Source: Tistrella bauzanensis
Lineage (GTDB): Bacteria > Pseudomonadota > Alphaproteobacteria > Tistrellales > Tistrellaceae
Length of the DNA: 64,000 nt
Assembly (NCBI RefSeq): GCF_014636235.1
Contig: NZ_BMDZ01000025.1
Span: 1 to 64,000 of the forward strand
Direction of reading: 5' to 3'
The translations under genes were made by a program, and so were the position numbers. Each line of letters begins with the position of its first letter. Within the stretch, counting starts at the first letter, position 1. Positions 29,601-37,720 of the stretch are shown here, one piece after another. Under the pieces are notes generated by a model. It saw only the letters and a program-made list of their open reading frames with translations. It was not told the origin of the DNA and did not search any database.

Positions 29601-32571
29601 AGGCTCCGCCCTTGGCCGCGATGCCTTTGGCCGCCTGTGGCCGGGCGATGGCGATGGCGGCGCGCAGCCGCCGGCGCCCGACCGAACGCTGCCCGACCGA
29701 ACGCTGCCCGACCGAACGCTGGGCGCCCGGACACTGGTCGACTGGACACTGGTCGACTGGCGGCAACTGGCCCGGGCCGTGGACTGGATGGCGGACAACC
29801 CGGATCTGCGGGATCTGGCGGCCCGCACTCCCGATCGCATCGGGTTGCACCGGCGGGCGGCGGCACTGGTCGATGCCGGGCCGGGGCTGGTGGACGACAC
29901 AGTGGGGCTGTGGGCGCGGCTGGCCTTCGATCCGCGGCCGGTCTTTGGTGATGCGGCGATCCCCGATCTGCCGCTGGATGTGCTGATCGCCCATGCCGAT
30001 GGCTGGATCGGCGCCCCTGAGGGGTTGAGTGCCTGGACAGCTCTTGTGGCCGCGACCGCGCGGGCGCGGGCGGCCGGGCTGGACCCGCTGGTCGATCGGC
30101 TGAACGACGGCCGGCTGGACCGGGCGGGCGTGATTGCGGCCTTCGAGATGGCGGTTCATGAAGCAGTGCTGGCGGTGATGCTGGCCGCCGATCCGGCACT
30201 CGGCCGGTTCGATGGCACCGAGCATGACGGCCGGGTCGAACGCTTCGCCGCCCTCGACACGGCCCGGATCGAGCTGGCCCGCGCCGAGGTGCGCGCCGAG
30301 CATGCCCGGCGCCGGCCGCGCACCACCGGCGCCGGCGCCGGGCCGCTTGGCGTGCTGCGCGGCGAGATTTCCAAGAAGCGCCGGCATCTGCCGATCCGCC
30401 AGTTGATGAGCGCCGCAGGCCCTGCCGTCCAGGCGCTGAAGCCGGTGTTCATGATGAGCCCGCTGTCGGTGGCCCAGTTCCTTGAACCGGGGCGGGTGAC
30501 CTTCGATCTGCTGGTGATCGACGAGGCCAGCCAGATCCAGCCGGTGGATGCGCTGGGCGCCATTGCCCGCTGCCGGCAGATCGTGGTGGTGGGCGATGAA
30601 CGCCAGTTGCCGCCGACCCGGTTCTTTGCCCGGATGACCGCCGATGGCGTCGAGGATGACGAGGATGACGAGACCACCCGCGTCGCCGATATCGAAAGCA
30701 TTCTCGGCCTGTGCGCCGCGCGCGGCCTGCCCCAGCGGATGCTGCGCTGGCATTACCGCAGCCGCCATCAATCGCTGATCGCGGTATCGAATCGCGAATT
30801 CTATCAGGACCGGCTGTTTGTGGTGCCAAGCCCCTATACCGCCGATGCCGGGGTGGGGCTCGGCTTCACCTATGTGCCGGATGGCGTGTTCGAACGCGGC
30901 GGCAGCGGCACCAATCCGGTCGAGGCGCGGGCGGTGGCGCGGGCGGTGATCGACCACGCCCTCACCTGCCCGGGGCAGTCGCTGGGCGTTGCCACCTTCT
31001 CGGTCCGCCAGCGTCGTGCGATCCTGGACGAGCTTGAGGCCCTGCGCCGCGTCCACCCCGAGGCGGAAGGGTTTTTCCAGGCCCATGAGGCCGAGCCGTT
31101 CTTCGTGAAGAACCTGGAGAACGTCCAGGGCGACGAGCGCGACCAGATCTTCATCTCGGTCGGCTATGCCCGTAACGCGCAGGGCCATATGGCGATGAAC
31201 TTCGGCCCGCTTGGCGCCGAGGGTGGCGAGCGGCGGTTGAACGTGCTGATCAGCCGCGCCAAGCGCCGGTGCATGGTGTTCGCGTCGATCACCGACGAGG
31301 ATATCGACCTGGAACGGGCGCGCGGCCGTGGTGTCGTGGCATTCAAGCTTTTCATGAACTATGCCCGCACCGGCAGTCTGGGCTTCGCGCGCCAGACCGG
31401 CCGCGCGCCCGACAGCGTGTTTGAGGCCGAGGTGGCGCGGGCGCTGCGCGCGCGCGGCCATACCGTGCATGAACAGGTGGGGCTGGCCGGGTTCTTCATC
31501 GATCTGGCGGTGGTCGATCCGGAACGCCCGGGCCGCTATCTGCTGGGGATCGAATGCGATGGCGCTGCCTATCACAGCGCCCGGTCGGCCCGCGATCGAG
31601 ACCGGCTGCGGCAGGCGGTGCTGGAGGATCACGGCTGGATCATCCACCGGATCTGGAGCACCGACTGGTTCAACCGCCCCGATACCCGGCTCGCGGCGGT
31701 GGAACAGGCGATCCGCCGCGCCCATGACGTGCTGGAGCAGCGACTGACCGGCGGCACGGCATCCGCCAGCCGCGCGGTGCCGGTCGATATCGTCACCATC
31801 GAGGGCGAGGTGGTCGATCAGATCGGGCTGGAGCCGATGGCGGCGGCAGCCGTCGCGGCCGCCGGGGATGATGGCGCGGCGCCGGATGACGCGGCGGTGG
31901 TGCCCTATGTCGAGGCGTCGCCGGTGGTGCCCGACGATCTTGCGGCGAGCGACCTGCCATCGGCGCCACCGGCGCGGCTGGCGGATCTGGTGGTGACGGT
32001 GGTCAAGGTCGAAGGCCCGGTCCATGTCGACGAGGTGACCTTGCGGCTGCGGGAAGCCTGGGGTCTGGGCCGGTCGGGCGCACGCATTCAGGCGGCCGTG
32101 CGCACCGCCGCGCGGCTGGCGGTCAGGCGGGGCGAGATCATCGATACCGACGGCTTCCTCAGCGTTCCGGGCAGGCCCCTGCGGCTGCGCGACCGGAGCG
32201 CCGTCGGTTCGTCGTCACTGCGCAAGCCCGACATGCTGCCCCCGGCCGAGATCGCCCACGGCATCCTGCGGGTCATCACCGATAATCTGGGTGCTGCGCC
32301 GGCGGAACTTCACCGCGAGCTGGGCCGGATGCTGGGCTTCAAGGCGGTCAGCGCCGGATTGCGGGCGCTGATCGATGCCGAAACCGCGCGGCTGGTGGCG
32401 GCGGGCGTGCTGATCACGCGTGACGGGCAGGTGACGCTGGCGCCACCTGCCATTCACGACGACGGTCCGGACGTGCCCGACCCGTCAGATCCCGACCCGT
32501 CAGATCCCGACCCGTCAGATCCCGACCCGTCAGATCAGGCCTCGATCCCCGCGAAGCCGGCGTCAGGGTAA
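26629..32571 (+). CDS. DUF4011 / superfamily I helicase / Vsr-like nuclease / DUF3320 protein (candidate anti-phage protein)
   Basis: A 1980-residue cytoplasmic protein. The N-terminal part (about 30-330) starts LAQKLDRARMELLDLSARNRLLNLP, the DUF4011 hallmark. A superfamily I helicase core follows: Walker A GPPGTGKS at 375-382, then, after a very long insert, Walker B IDEAS near 1298, GDERQLPPT near 1322, WHYRSRH near 1374, and VQGDERD near 1499 with LNVLISRAKRR. A Vsr/PD-(D/E)xK-like nuclease follows (E1599, D1625 and IECDG at 1641-1645). The C-terminus has a DUF3320-type winged helix near 1785-1850. This architecture recurs in defence islands and is listed in phage-defence catalogues (recalled, not searched). 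ATG 26629 is preferred over GTG 26626. Three linkers carry in-frame tandem repeats. Confidence 0.88.
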   Translation: MAETMLPGNDVAADRPEAPEAPPVRPGSIFQGDLPLAQKLDRARMELLDLSARNRLLNLPRGAGRSRNIEVTDEVSTEIFRLLVTEGRRFTFLPGREAVPVDGGQSDQAAGDDTPGEDTPGEGTPPMLAQPDDEPLDARGVAARHADTRLQTRLSSEGLQRRLLDLYLDARTLEEEQGVNILYLALGVLTWVDPGSRDTPRRAPLILVPVQLERASAADRFRLLARPEEIATNLSLEAFLDRQHAIRLPGLEGGEDPDIAGYMAAVAEAVAAKSAAGWSVDPDAITLGFFSFSKFLMYRDLDPEIWPADSRLTDRPLIRGLLEDGFGAADEGYDDDVPVDPLIPPADFLHIVDCDSSQTLAVHEVRRGRDLVIQGPPGTGKSQTIANVVASAIFDGKTVLFVAEKMAALEVVKRRLDHAGVGDICLELHSNKASKRQVLDELKRSWDLGSPRIGDDAALIDRLTEARDTLNAHAERLHRPLPPTGLTPYRVIGELVRLRASGIGAVDFDLDGLAPDWTAADRETRMAMLRDLGDRLAALGPPGDHPWRGIGLDMVTPMDVERRIAEITRLRAGFAAQRDEAAELAARLETDPPASLDAAGFLLARAGRLAAAPDIEPAAMLRPVWSQQAEAIRALVETGARHLVQAQAVRPMVTTEALIMPLADLRAARDRLRALPAGFGPAARARMRRVAGGLSALIQAAERLAGHLGVAAPQSLTGMEALRRQGEAVADAPDVPAAVLGAVAWDDRTADLTDLVEAVRGYHDARAASAPLFGDIAWGTDLAPARQALADGGTGMFKAFSGDWRRANRLVTSVLTGPRPEALPDLLAALDRVIAGRAAAARAVAGDDLGRAAFGPLWRCERSDPAPLEAVLAWVRGPASAPETRRITAACADRVLAGELARRLALAVAGLRLDLAGLHDDLGRAAEAVTGTDLGAERVVLVQLGPRLSPLLAADAVAEAALRAAPDGNDARVAALTALIDLRDLEGELAEGSALGRDAFGRLWPGDGDGGAQPPAPDRTLPDRTLPDRTLGARTLVDWTLVDWRQLARAVDWMADNPDLRDLAARTPDRIGLHRRAAALVDAGPGLVDDTVGLWARLAFDPRPVFGDAAIPDLPLDVLIAHADGWIGAPEGLSAWTALVAATARARAAGLDPLVDRLNDGRLDRAGVIAAFEMAVHEAVLAVMLAADPALGRFDGTEHDGRVERFAALDTARIELARAEVRAEHARRRPRTTGAGAGPLGVLRGEISKKRRHLPIRQLMSAAGPAVQALKPVFMMSPLSVAQFLEPGRVTFDLLVIDEASQIQPVDALGAIARCRQIVVVGDERQLPPTRFFARMTADGVEDDEDDETTRVADIESILGLCAARGLPQRMLRWHYRSRHQSLIAVSNREFYQDRLFVVPSPYTADAGVGLGFTYVPDGVFERGGSGTNPVEARAVARAVIDHALTCPGQSLGVATFSVRQRRAILDELEALRRVHPEAEGFFQAHEAEPFFVKNLENVQGDERDQIFISVGYARNAQGHMAMNFGPLGAEGGERRLNVLISRAKRRCMVFASITDEDIDLERARGRGVVAFKLFMNYARTGSLGFARQTGRAPDSVFEAEVARALRARGHTVHEQVGLAGFFIDLAVVDPERPGRYLLGIECDGAAYHSARSARDRDRLRQAVLEDHGWIIHRIWSTDWFNRPDTRLAAVEQAIRRAHDVLEQRLTGGTASASRAVPVDIVTIEGEVVDQIGLEPMAAAAVAAAGDDGAAPDDAAVVPYVEASPVVPDDLAASDLPSAPPARLADLVVTVVKVEGPVHVDEVTLRLREAWGLGRSGARIQAAVRTAARLAVRRGEIIDTDGFLSVPGRPLRLRDRSAVGSSSLRKPDMLPPAEIAHGILRVITDNLGAAPAELHRELGRMLGFKAVSAGLRALIDAETARLVAAGVLITRDGQVTLAPPAIHDDGPDVPDPSDPDPSDPDPSDPDPSDQASIPAKPASG
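26965..27000 (+). repeat. In-frame 15-bp tandem repeat in helicase N-terminal linker
   Basis: Two exact copies of gacacgcccggcgag (26965-26994) and a degenerate third encode the acidic linker DTPGE-DTPGE-GTPP between the DUF4011 segment and the next domain. Confidence 0.85.
29677..29760 (+). repeat. In-frame 15-bp tandem repeats in helicase insert
   Basis: Three exact copies of cccgaccgaacgctg (29677-29721) encode PDRTL repeats. They are followed by two near copies of a second 15-mer, gtcgactggacactg, encoding VDWTL. Both lie in the long insert between helicase motif I and motif II. Confidence 0.88.
32476..32535 (+). repeat. Four exact 15-bp tandem repeats at the helicase C-terminus
   Basis: Four identical copies of cccgacccgtcagat encode PDPSD repeats just before the helicase stop. 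The array ends at 32535, where the stop codon of the convergent aldo/keto reductase gene begins (tca 32535-32537). The two genes overlap by 37 bp here. Confidence 0.9.
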
Positions 32572-33584
32572 CGGGCGCCGGCGACGGCGCCGGGCGCGAA
32601 CATCTCGTCCAGCGCCGCCACGTCTGCGGCGGCAAGCTGAAGGGTCGCGGCACCGGCATTGCCTGCCAGATGATGGCGGCGGGTGGTGCCGGGGATCGGG
32701 ATCACATGCGGCTGGCGGGCGAGGATCCAGGCGAGCGCGGTTTCAGCGGCGGTCAGGCCCCGGGCAGCGCCAAACGCGGCCAGCGCCTGGGCCAGCTTCA
32801 GATTGGCATCGAGTGCCGCACCCTGGAAACGCGGATTGGCGCGGCGGAAATCACCCTCGGCCAGATCGTCGGCGGTCTTGACCGTGGCGGTCAGGAAGGC
32901 GCGGCCCAGCGGCGAATAGGCGACGAAGGCGGTGCCCAGTTCGGCCGCGACCGGCAGGGTGGTCGCTTCGGGATCGCGGCTCCACAGCGAATATTCGCTT
33001 TGAAGGGCTGCGATCGGGTGCACCGCATGGGCGCGGCGCAGGCTGTCGGCGCTCACTTCCGACAGGCCCAGCATCCGGACCTTGCCGGCCTGCACCAGAG
33101 CGGCCATGGCGCCCACCACGTCTTCGATCGGCACGGCAGGGTCGCGGCGGTGGCAATAATAGAGGTCGATCACCTCCACCCCCAGCCGGCGCAGCGAGGC
33201 ATCGCAGGCGGCCCGGATATAGGCGGGGCTGTTGTCGATCCGCCGCTCATAGCTGCCCGATTGGCGCACGATGCCGAATTTGGTGGCGATCAGCGGCCGG
33301 TCCGCGGGCTTGAGCCCGGCCAGGAACCGCCCCAGCAGTTCCTCATTGGCGCCGATGCCATAGGTGTCTGCCGTGTCGAGCATGTCGATGCCAAGGTCGC
33401 ATGCGGCCGCCAGGGTCGCCAGCGCCTCGTCCTGGTCGGCGGGGCCATAGAATTCCGACATGCCCATGCAGCCGAGGCCGATGGGAAAGATGGCGGGGCC
33501 ACCTCCGCCGAGCGCGCGGCGCGGCACATCGACCGGTGCCAGGCGGGTGGGGGCGGTGATGCGGATCTGGTCGGATCTGGTCAT
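32535..33584 (-). CDS. Aldo/keto reductase
   Basis: A 349-residue NADPH-dependent oxidoreductase. The GLGCMGMSEFYG entry, the catalytic-type aspartate and tyrosine (DTADTYGIGANEE), the lysine in IATKFG, and the histidine in YYCHRRDP match the AKR catalytic tetrad. These enzymes reduce aldehydes and ketones. The ATG at 33584 has AAGGA upstream. A LysR gene is divergent 116 bp away and probably regulates it. The 3' end overlaps the helicase gene by 37 bp. Confidence 0.92.
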   Translation of the reverse strand: MTRSDQIRITAPTRLAPVDVPRRALGGGGPAIFPIGLGCMGMSEFYGPADQDEALATLAAACDLGIDMLDTADTYGIGANEELLGRFLAGLKPADRPLIATKFGIVRQSGSYERRIDNSPAYIRAACDASLRRLGVEVIDLYYCHRRDPAVPIEDVVGAMAALVQAGKVRMLGLSEVSADSLRRAHAVHPIAALQSEYSLWSRDPEATTLPVAAELGTAFVAYSPLGRAFLTATVKTADDLAEGDFRRANPRFQGAALDANLKLAQALAAFGAARGLTAAETALAWILARQPHVIPIPGTTRRHHLAGNAGAATLQLAAADVAALDEMFAPGAVAGARYPDAGFAGIEA

Positions 33585-33685
33585 GGATCTGGTGTCCTTG
33601 TGCTGGCGGCGGTCGTTCTGGCCACGACCCACAGATGGGACAGCCCCCTTGATGAGATAACCGTGTCGGACCGGGATGAACTCAT

Positions 33686-33696
33686 GAGATGATCTC
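33686..33696. promoter_or_regulatory. Inverted repeat between aldo/keto reductase and LysR genes
   Basis: GAGAT-G-ATCTC, a perfect 5-bp-arm inverted repeat, overlaps a CTCATGAG palindrome (33681-33688) just before the LysR start. It could be a LysR autoregulatory site. It also bears on start choice, because the ATG at 33689 lies inside it. Confidence 0.35.
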
Positions 33697-33700
33697 AGCA

Positions 33701-34612
33701 ATGATCATCGACCGCACCGACCTGACCGCCATCTCCGCCTTTGCCGCCGTCGCCCGCCATCGCAGCTTCCGGCGGGCAGCGGATGAACTTGGCGTGTCGT
33801 CTTCGGCACTCAGCCATCTGCTGCGCGGGTTGGAGGCGCGGCTGGGCGTGCGGCTGCTGAACCGGACCACCCGCAGCGTATCGCCGACCGAGGCCGGCGA
33901 ACGGCTGCTGGCACGGGTGGCGCCGGCGCTGGAGACGATCGGCGAGGGGCTGGGTGAGGCGCGGGCTGCCGCACAGCGGCCGGGAGGACGGCTGCGGCTG
34001 AACGTGGCCCATCCGGCGGCGCATACCGTGCTGGCGCCCCTGTTCGGGGCATTCCGGATTGCCTGCCCCGATGTGCATCTTGAGATCGTGGTCGATGACG
34101 GGCTGGTCGATGTGGTGGCCGACGGCTTCGATGCCGGCATCCGGCTGGGTGAGCGGTTGGCTCAGGACATGGTGGCGGTGCCGCTGGGGCCGCCGGTACG
34201 CTCGGCGGTGGTGGTGTCGCCCGGTCATCTGGCCCGGGCGGGCCGGCCAGCCGTGCCGGGCGATCTGGCCGGCCGCGACTGCATCCGCTATCGCTTCCCA
34301 TCGGGACGCCATTACGCCTGGGAGTTCGAAAAGGATGGCCGCGAGGTCAGCGTCGATGTCGACGGCCCGATGACCCTGGGCGACCAGTTCCTGATCCTGG
34401 CCGCCGCCCGCGCCGGCATCGGCTTCGGCTATGTCTTCGAGGCCATGGCCGAAGCCGACCTTGCCGCCGGCCGGCTGGTGCGGGTGCTCGACGACTGGTG
34501 CCCGCCCTTTCCCGGCTTCTTCCTGTACCACCCCACCGCGCGTGCGATGCCGCCGGCATTGCGGGCCTTCATCGATCTGACGCGACGGGGCGGCAGACAG
34601 CGGCCGGGCTGA
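33701..34612 (+). CDS. LysR-family transcriptional regulator, second
   Basis: A 303-residue LysR regulator. The helix-turn-helix is at about 20-40 (SFRRAADELGVSSSALSHLLRGLEARLGVRLLNRTTRSV), and a C-terminal effector domain follows. ATG 33701 (MIIDRTDL) gives a typical N-terminus; 33689 is an alternative. It is divergent from the aldo/keto reductase gene, the classic arrangement for a regulator and its target. Confidence 0.9.
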   Translation: MIIDRTDLTAISAFAAVARHRSFRRAADELGVSSSALSHLLRGLEARLGVRLLNRTTRSVSPTEAGERLLARVAPALETIGEGLGEARAAAQRPGGRLRLNVAHPAAHTVLAPLFGAFRIACPDVHLEIVVDDGLVDVVADGFDAGIRLGERLAQDMVAVPLGPPVRSAVVVSPGHLARAGRPAVPGDLAGRDCIRYRFPSGRHYAWEFEKDGREVSVDVDGPMTLGDQFLILAAARAGIGFGYVFEAMAEADLAAGRLVRVLDDWCPPFPGFFLYHPTARAMPPALRAFIDLTRRGGRQRPG

Positions 34613-34641
34613 TATTGCTGGCCGGCTGGCCGGCTGGCAGG

Positions 34642-36156
34642 CTAGCGCGCGCCGCCGCCGCGGACCACCGCACCGACCGTGCGGCCCAGAATCACCAGAT
34701 CCAGCCAGACCGACCAGTTCCGGATATAGAAACTGTCCAGGGCCTGCTGTGCGTCGAGATCACCGTCGGAGCGGACCGAGACCTGCCACAGACCAGTGAT
34801 GCCGGGGCGCACGCTGCCGCGCAGCCGCCGGAAGGGCTCGTCGAAGGCGGCCAGATGATAGGCGGGGAAGGGCCGGGGGCCGACGACGCTCATCTCGCCG
34901 GTCAGCACGTTCAGCAGTTGTGGCAATTCGTCCATGCTGGTCCGGCGCAGGATGTCGCCCACCACCGGCAGCACCCGTGGATCGCGTTTCAGTTTATAGA
35001 ACCGGCGCCACTCCTCGGCGGCGGCGGGGTCGGCTTCCAGATGGGCGGCCAGACGGGCATCGGCGTCGCGATACATGGTGCGCAGCTTCAGCACCCGGAT
35101 GGTGCGGCCCGATTTGCCGCCACGTTCCTGAACGAAGAAGGCGGGCCCCGGGTCGGCGATCTTCACCGCCAGCGCCGCAAGCCCGATGATCGGCAGTGCC
35201 GGGATCAGCGCCAGAACCGCGATGATATGATCGAGCACCCGCTTGGTGTGGCGCTTGCGCGGCTCCAGCATGCCGCGGCTGATCTCGATGCCGATCCGGC
35301 CGCCAAGCTCGCGGGTGCGGGTGGACAGGCTGGGCAGGCCGTCGACTTCCAGCCTGAGCAGCACGCGCGGGAAATCCAGCGACCAGGTCAGCGCCGGCGC
35401 CTGATCGAGCGCCGACGGTGCCAGACAGACGATGGCAGTGTCGATACCCTGCGCACGCGCGCGGGCAACCGTCATCTGCGGCAGGCCGGCATCGTCCCCG
35501 GCATCCGTCCCGGTCACGGATGATGCCTGATCCTCCAGGCGCACCGCCGGAATGAAGCCCAGCGCCGGATCGGACCGCAGCCGCACCGACAGGTCGCGCA
35601 CCGCGTGGCCGCTGCCATACAGCGCCACCTTGCGACCCCAGCGGCCAGCGCGGATCAGCCGGCCGATCATCAGCGCCTCGGTGATCGGCAGGACAACCAG
35701 CGCCAGAAGCCAGGCGATGGCGGCCAGGCCTCGCGACCATTCATGGCCCTGAAGCACGTAATCCCATGACGCCAGCAACAGGAAGCCGATCACCGTGGTG
35801 AGGCTGCGTCGTCGCAGCCGGTCGGGCGCCGGCAGGCCGTCGCCGGGATAGAGCCCGGCCGCAAGCCAGGCGAGCGGCATCAGCATCAGGGCGATCGCCA
35901 CGCCCCGATAGATCTCGGTGGTGATGATCACCGGCAGCAGATCGGCAAGCGCCAGACGCAGGCCCAGGGCGATCGCCAGCAGAATCTGCAGCATGATCAG
36001 ATCGGTCAGGGCCAGCGCGACACCGGCGATCCGGCGGCTGTCCTTGTGCCGGCGGGCCTTGGTGCCGTCTTCCGGAACGGCGGCGGTGCCCAGGGGGGCT
36101 GCCTGATCGGTCATAGTCTGCTCCGCCATCTGCTGATCCCTGGCGTCTTCCGGCAT
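34642..36156 (-). CDS. WbaP-like undecaprenyl-phosphate sugar-1-phosphate transferase
   Basis: A 504-residue polyprenyl-phosphate hexose-1-phosphate transferase, the initiating enzyme that loads the first sugar onto undecaprenyl phosphate. The cytoplasmic N-terminus is followed by four hydrophobic segments (about 45-190), a CoA-binding-like middle domain, then one more membrane helix. The catalytic domain has [36 protein letters not shown] and [11 protein letters not shown]. The start at 36156 is set by GGAGG seven bases upstream; the frame extends further but is not protein-like. It lies 22 kb from the glycosyltransferase cluster at the left edge and may initiate the same polysaccharide. Confidence 0.93.
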   Translation of the reverse strand: MPEDARDQQMAEQTMTDQAAPLGTAAVPEDGTKARRHKDSRRIAGVALALTDLIMLQILLAIALGLRLALADLLPVIITTEIYRGVAIALMLMPLAWLAAGLYPGDGLPAPDRLRRRSLTTVIGFLLLASWDYVLQGHEWSRGLAAIAWLLALVVLPITEALMIGRLIRAGRWGRKVALYGSGHAVRDLSVRLRSDPALGFIPAVRLEDQASSVTGTDAGDDAGLPQMTVARARAQGIDTAIVCLAPSALDQAPALTWSLDFPRVLLRLEVDGLPSLSTRTRELGGRIGIEISRGMLEPRKRHTKRVLDHIIAVLALIPALPIIGLAALAVKIADPGPAFFVQERGGKSGRTIRVLKLRTMYRDADARLAAHLEADPAAAEEWRRFYKLKRDPRVLPVVGDILRRTSMDELPQLLNVLTGEMSVVGPRPFPAYHLAAFDEPFRRLRGSVRPGITGLWQVSVRSDGDLDAQQALDSFYIRNWSVWLDLVILGRTVGAVVRGGGAR

Positions 36157-36621
36157 TCTGATCCTCCGTCCGGCCACCATCGCGGCGCCATATTGCGCTG
36201 ACCATCGCCCGCCGCCAACCCCCGGATCTTGAAGCGGTGGTGGTGTCATGTCGTGACGTGCCCGGGTTCGGCCGCAGCACGGGAACCAAACCCCTGAACA
36301 GGTGGTTGTGACCTCGCTGTGACCGGGCATTCTGACCCGAAGTTGTAATGGCTCGATCACAGCGCCGACGCGCGGGTCGTGCTAAACAGCAGCCAACGCC
36401 CGGGTGACCAGTCCCGGGGGGCATGATCCGGCAGGGCGACCGTGCGAGATAATTTCAAGTTGAAAAATCGTGCTACAGCTAGCCAAATGACTGAACAGGC
36501 CAGTTGGACGGACGGTACGATGTCGACGCTGCGCAGTGTGCCGCAAGACCGCGGGGCGGTCGCGGGACGATGGATGGCGAAGGGCAGCGGCCCACACGGT
36601 CGGACGGGGGAAACCAGTCCC
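36157..36621. promoter_or_regulatory. Divergent intergenic region between WbaP-like and PhzF-like genes
   Basis: This 465-bp gap should hold the promoters of both flanking genes. The segment near 36448-36485 (around ttcaagttgaaaaatcg) is distinctly AT-rich for this genome and is the best promoter candidate for the rightward gene. An open frame runs from 36442 into the downstream gene, so a longer protein cannot be excluded. I found no clear sigma-54 signature here. Confidence 0.35.
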
Positions 36622-37593
36622 ATGTTGGAAATGCATCGCGTGCGGCTTTTCGCCCGGGCGGGCGGCGTTGGTGGCAGTGCCCGGCCGGGCCTGGGCGCAA
36701 TCGTGGTCCTTGGCGGGCCCGACGACATGTCGGCGCTGGCCGAAGGACTGGACGAACCGGCAACCACTATCGCGGCGGTGATGCCGTCGCTGAAGGCCGA
36801 TGCGCAGATCGAAATGTGGCGCGACGGCATCCGCCAGCCGGTCGACGGCACCGGATTGCTGGCGGCGGCCCATGTTCTGCTGGGGCGCGACGGCCGTGGC
36901 CCGATGCGTTTCGAGGTGGATGGCAGCGTGGTGCCGGTGGTGCGCGAGGCCGATGGCCGGCTGCGTTATCGGGCATCGCTGTCGCGTGATCTGGTGGGGG
37001 ATTTCGGCGGCGCCGAGCTGCTGGACGCGATGGGTGTGCCAAGCGGCCGGGTCGCCGACGGCCTGCCATTCGGTCTGGCCTCGGCCGGCCGCACGACCTT
37101 GTTGCTGCCGATCGCCGACGCCGCCACCTTGCGGGCCCTGCGTCCCGCCTTCACGCCGCTTGCCGGCTGGAGCGCCGGCCACGGGGCGGCGTCGGTGCTG
37201 GCCTATGCCCCCACCGATGGCGGCGTCGATTTCGCGGCACGGCTGTTCGATCCGCTGGCCGGCCGGACCGAGGAAGCACCCGGCCCCACCGTTGTCGCGG
37301 CCCTGGTTGGCGCGCTGGCCCGCAGTGGCGCCGAGGCCCGGCTGCGGCCCGTGGTGGTTTCGGAAGGCCGGCTTCAGGGCCCGGCGGTACGCCTGTATGG
37401 TCGCGCCGAACCGGTGATTTCAGACGTCGCGGCGGGTGGCCGCACCGGTACCCGGCCGGGTGCCAAGGCCCACCCTTGTCTGAAGGTCTGGGTGGGCGGC
37501 GACGTTCGTCATATGGGCTTCACGGCTATCGATCGGGCACCGCAGCTTGCCACCTCCCGGGAGATCGGCGAGGACTGGCGTCTGGGCGCCTGA
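36622..37593 (+). CDS. Divergent PhzF-fold (phenazine biosynthesis-like/DapF-like) protein
   Basis: About 323 residues. By eye it follows the PhzF layout: MHRVRLFARAG entry strand, a glutamate in DEPATTIAAVMP where PhzF has its catalytic glutamate, PVDGTGLLAAAHVL where PhzF proteins usually have a CGHATLAAAHVL-like motif, LLPIADAATLRALRP, and EEAPGPTVVAALVGAL in place of EDPVTGSAHCAL. The CGH and TGSA catalytic-site motifs are therefore altered. The fold assignment is pattern recognition and the function is unknown. The start is uncertain: ATG 36622 begins the domain, while 36487 or 36520 would add a tail. It lies between the WbaP-like gene and a Sel1 protein. Confidence 0.6.
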   Translation: MLEMHRVRLFARAGGVGGSARPGLGAIVVLGGPDDMSALAEGLDEPATTIAAVMPSLKADAQIEMWRDGIRQPVDGTGLLAAAHVLLGRDGRGPMRFEVDGSVVPVVREADGRLRYRASLSRDLVGDFGGAELLDAMGVPSGRVADGLPFGLASAGRTTLLLPIADAATLRALRPAFTPLAGWSAGHGAASVLAYAPTDGGVDFAARLFDPLAGRTEEAPGPTVVAALVGALARSGAEARLRPVVVSEGRLQGPAVRLYGRAEPVISDVAAGGRTGTRPGAKAHPCLKVWVGGDVRHMGFTAIDRAPQLATSREIGEDWRLGA

Positions 37594-37720
37594 TCTGCAA
37601 TCACTGCATCGCATCCCTTGCACGTCACCCGGTGGTTACCGATAGTACCGAACCGGGACAGGAACCACGGGTGCGGGCTGACCGGCTTCGCCACGGGGTT
37701 GGGAGCGGTGCAGGGATGGC

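Noticed and set aside
26554..32025. An uninterrupted 1823-codon frame antisense to the helicase gene
   Set aside because: It is Arg/Gln/His/Pro-rich with no recognisable domain and mirrors the GC-biased codons of the sense gene, which carries clear helicase motifs. Long antisense frames are expected at this GC content.
36442..36621. Extension of the PhzF-like protein to the start at 36442 or 36487
   Set aside because: The AT-rich leader and the Gly/Arg/Thr-rich stretch do not resemble the family, whose fold begins at MHRVRLFAR. The ATG at 36622 is preferred but not proven.
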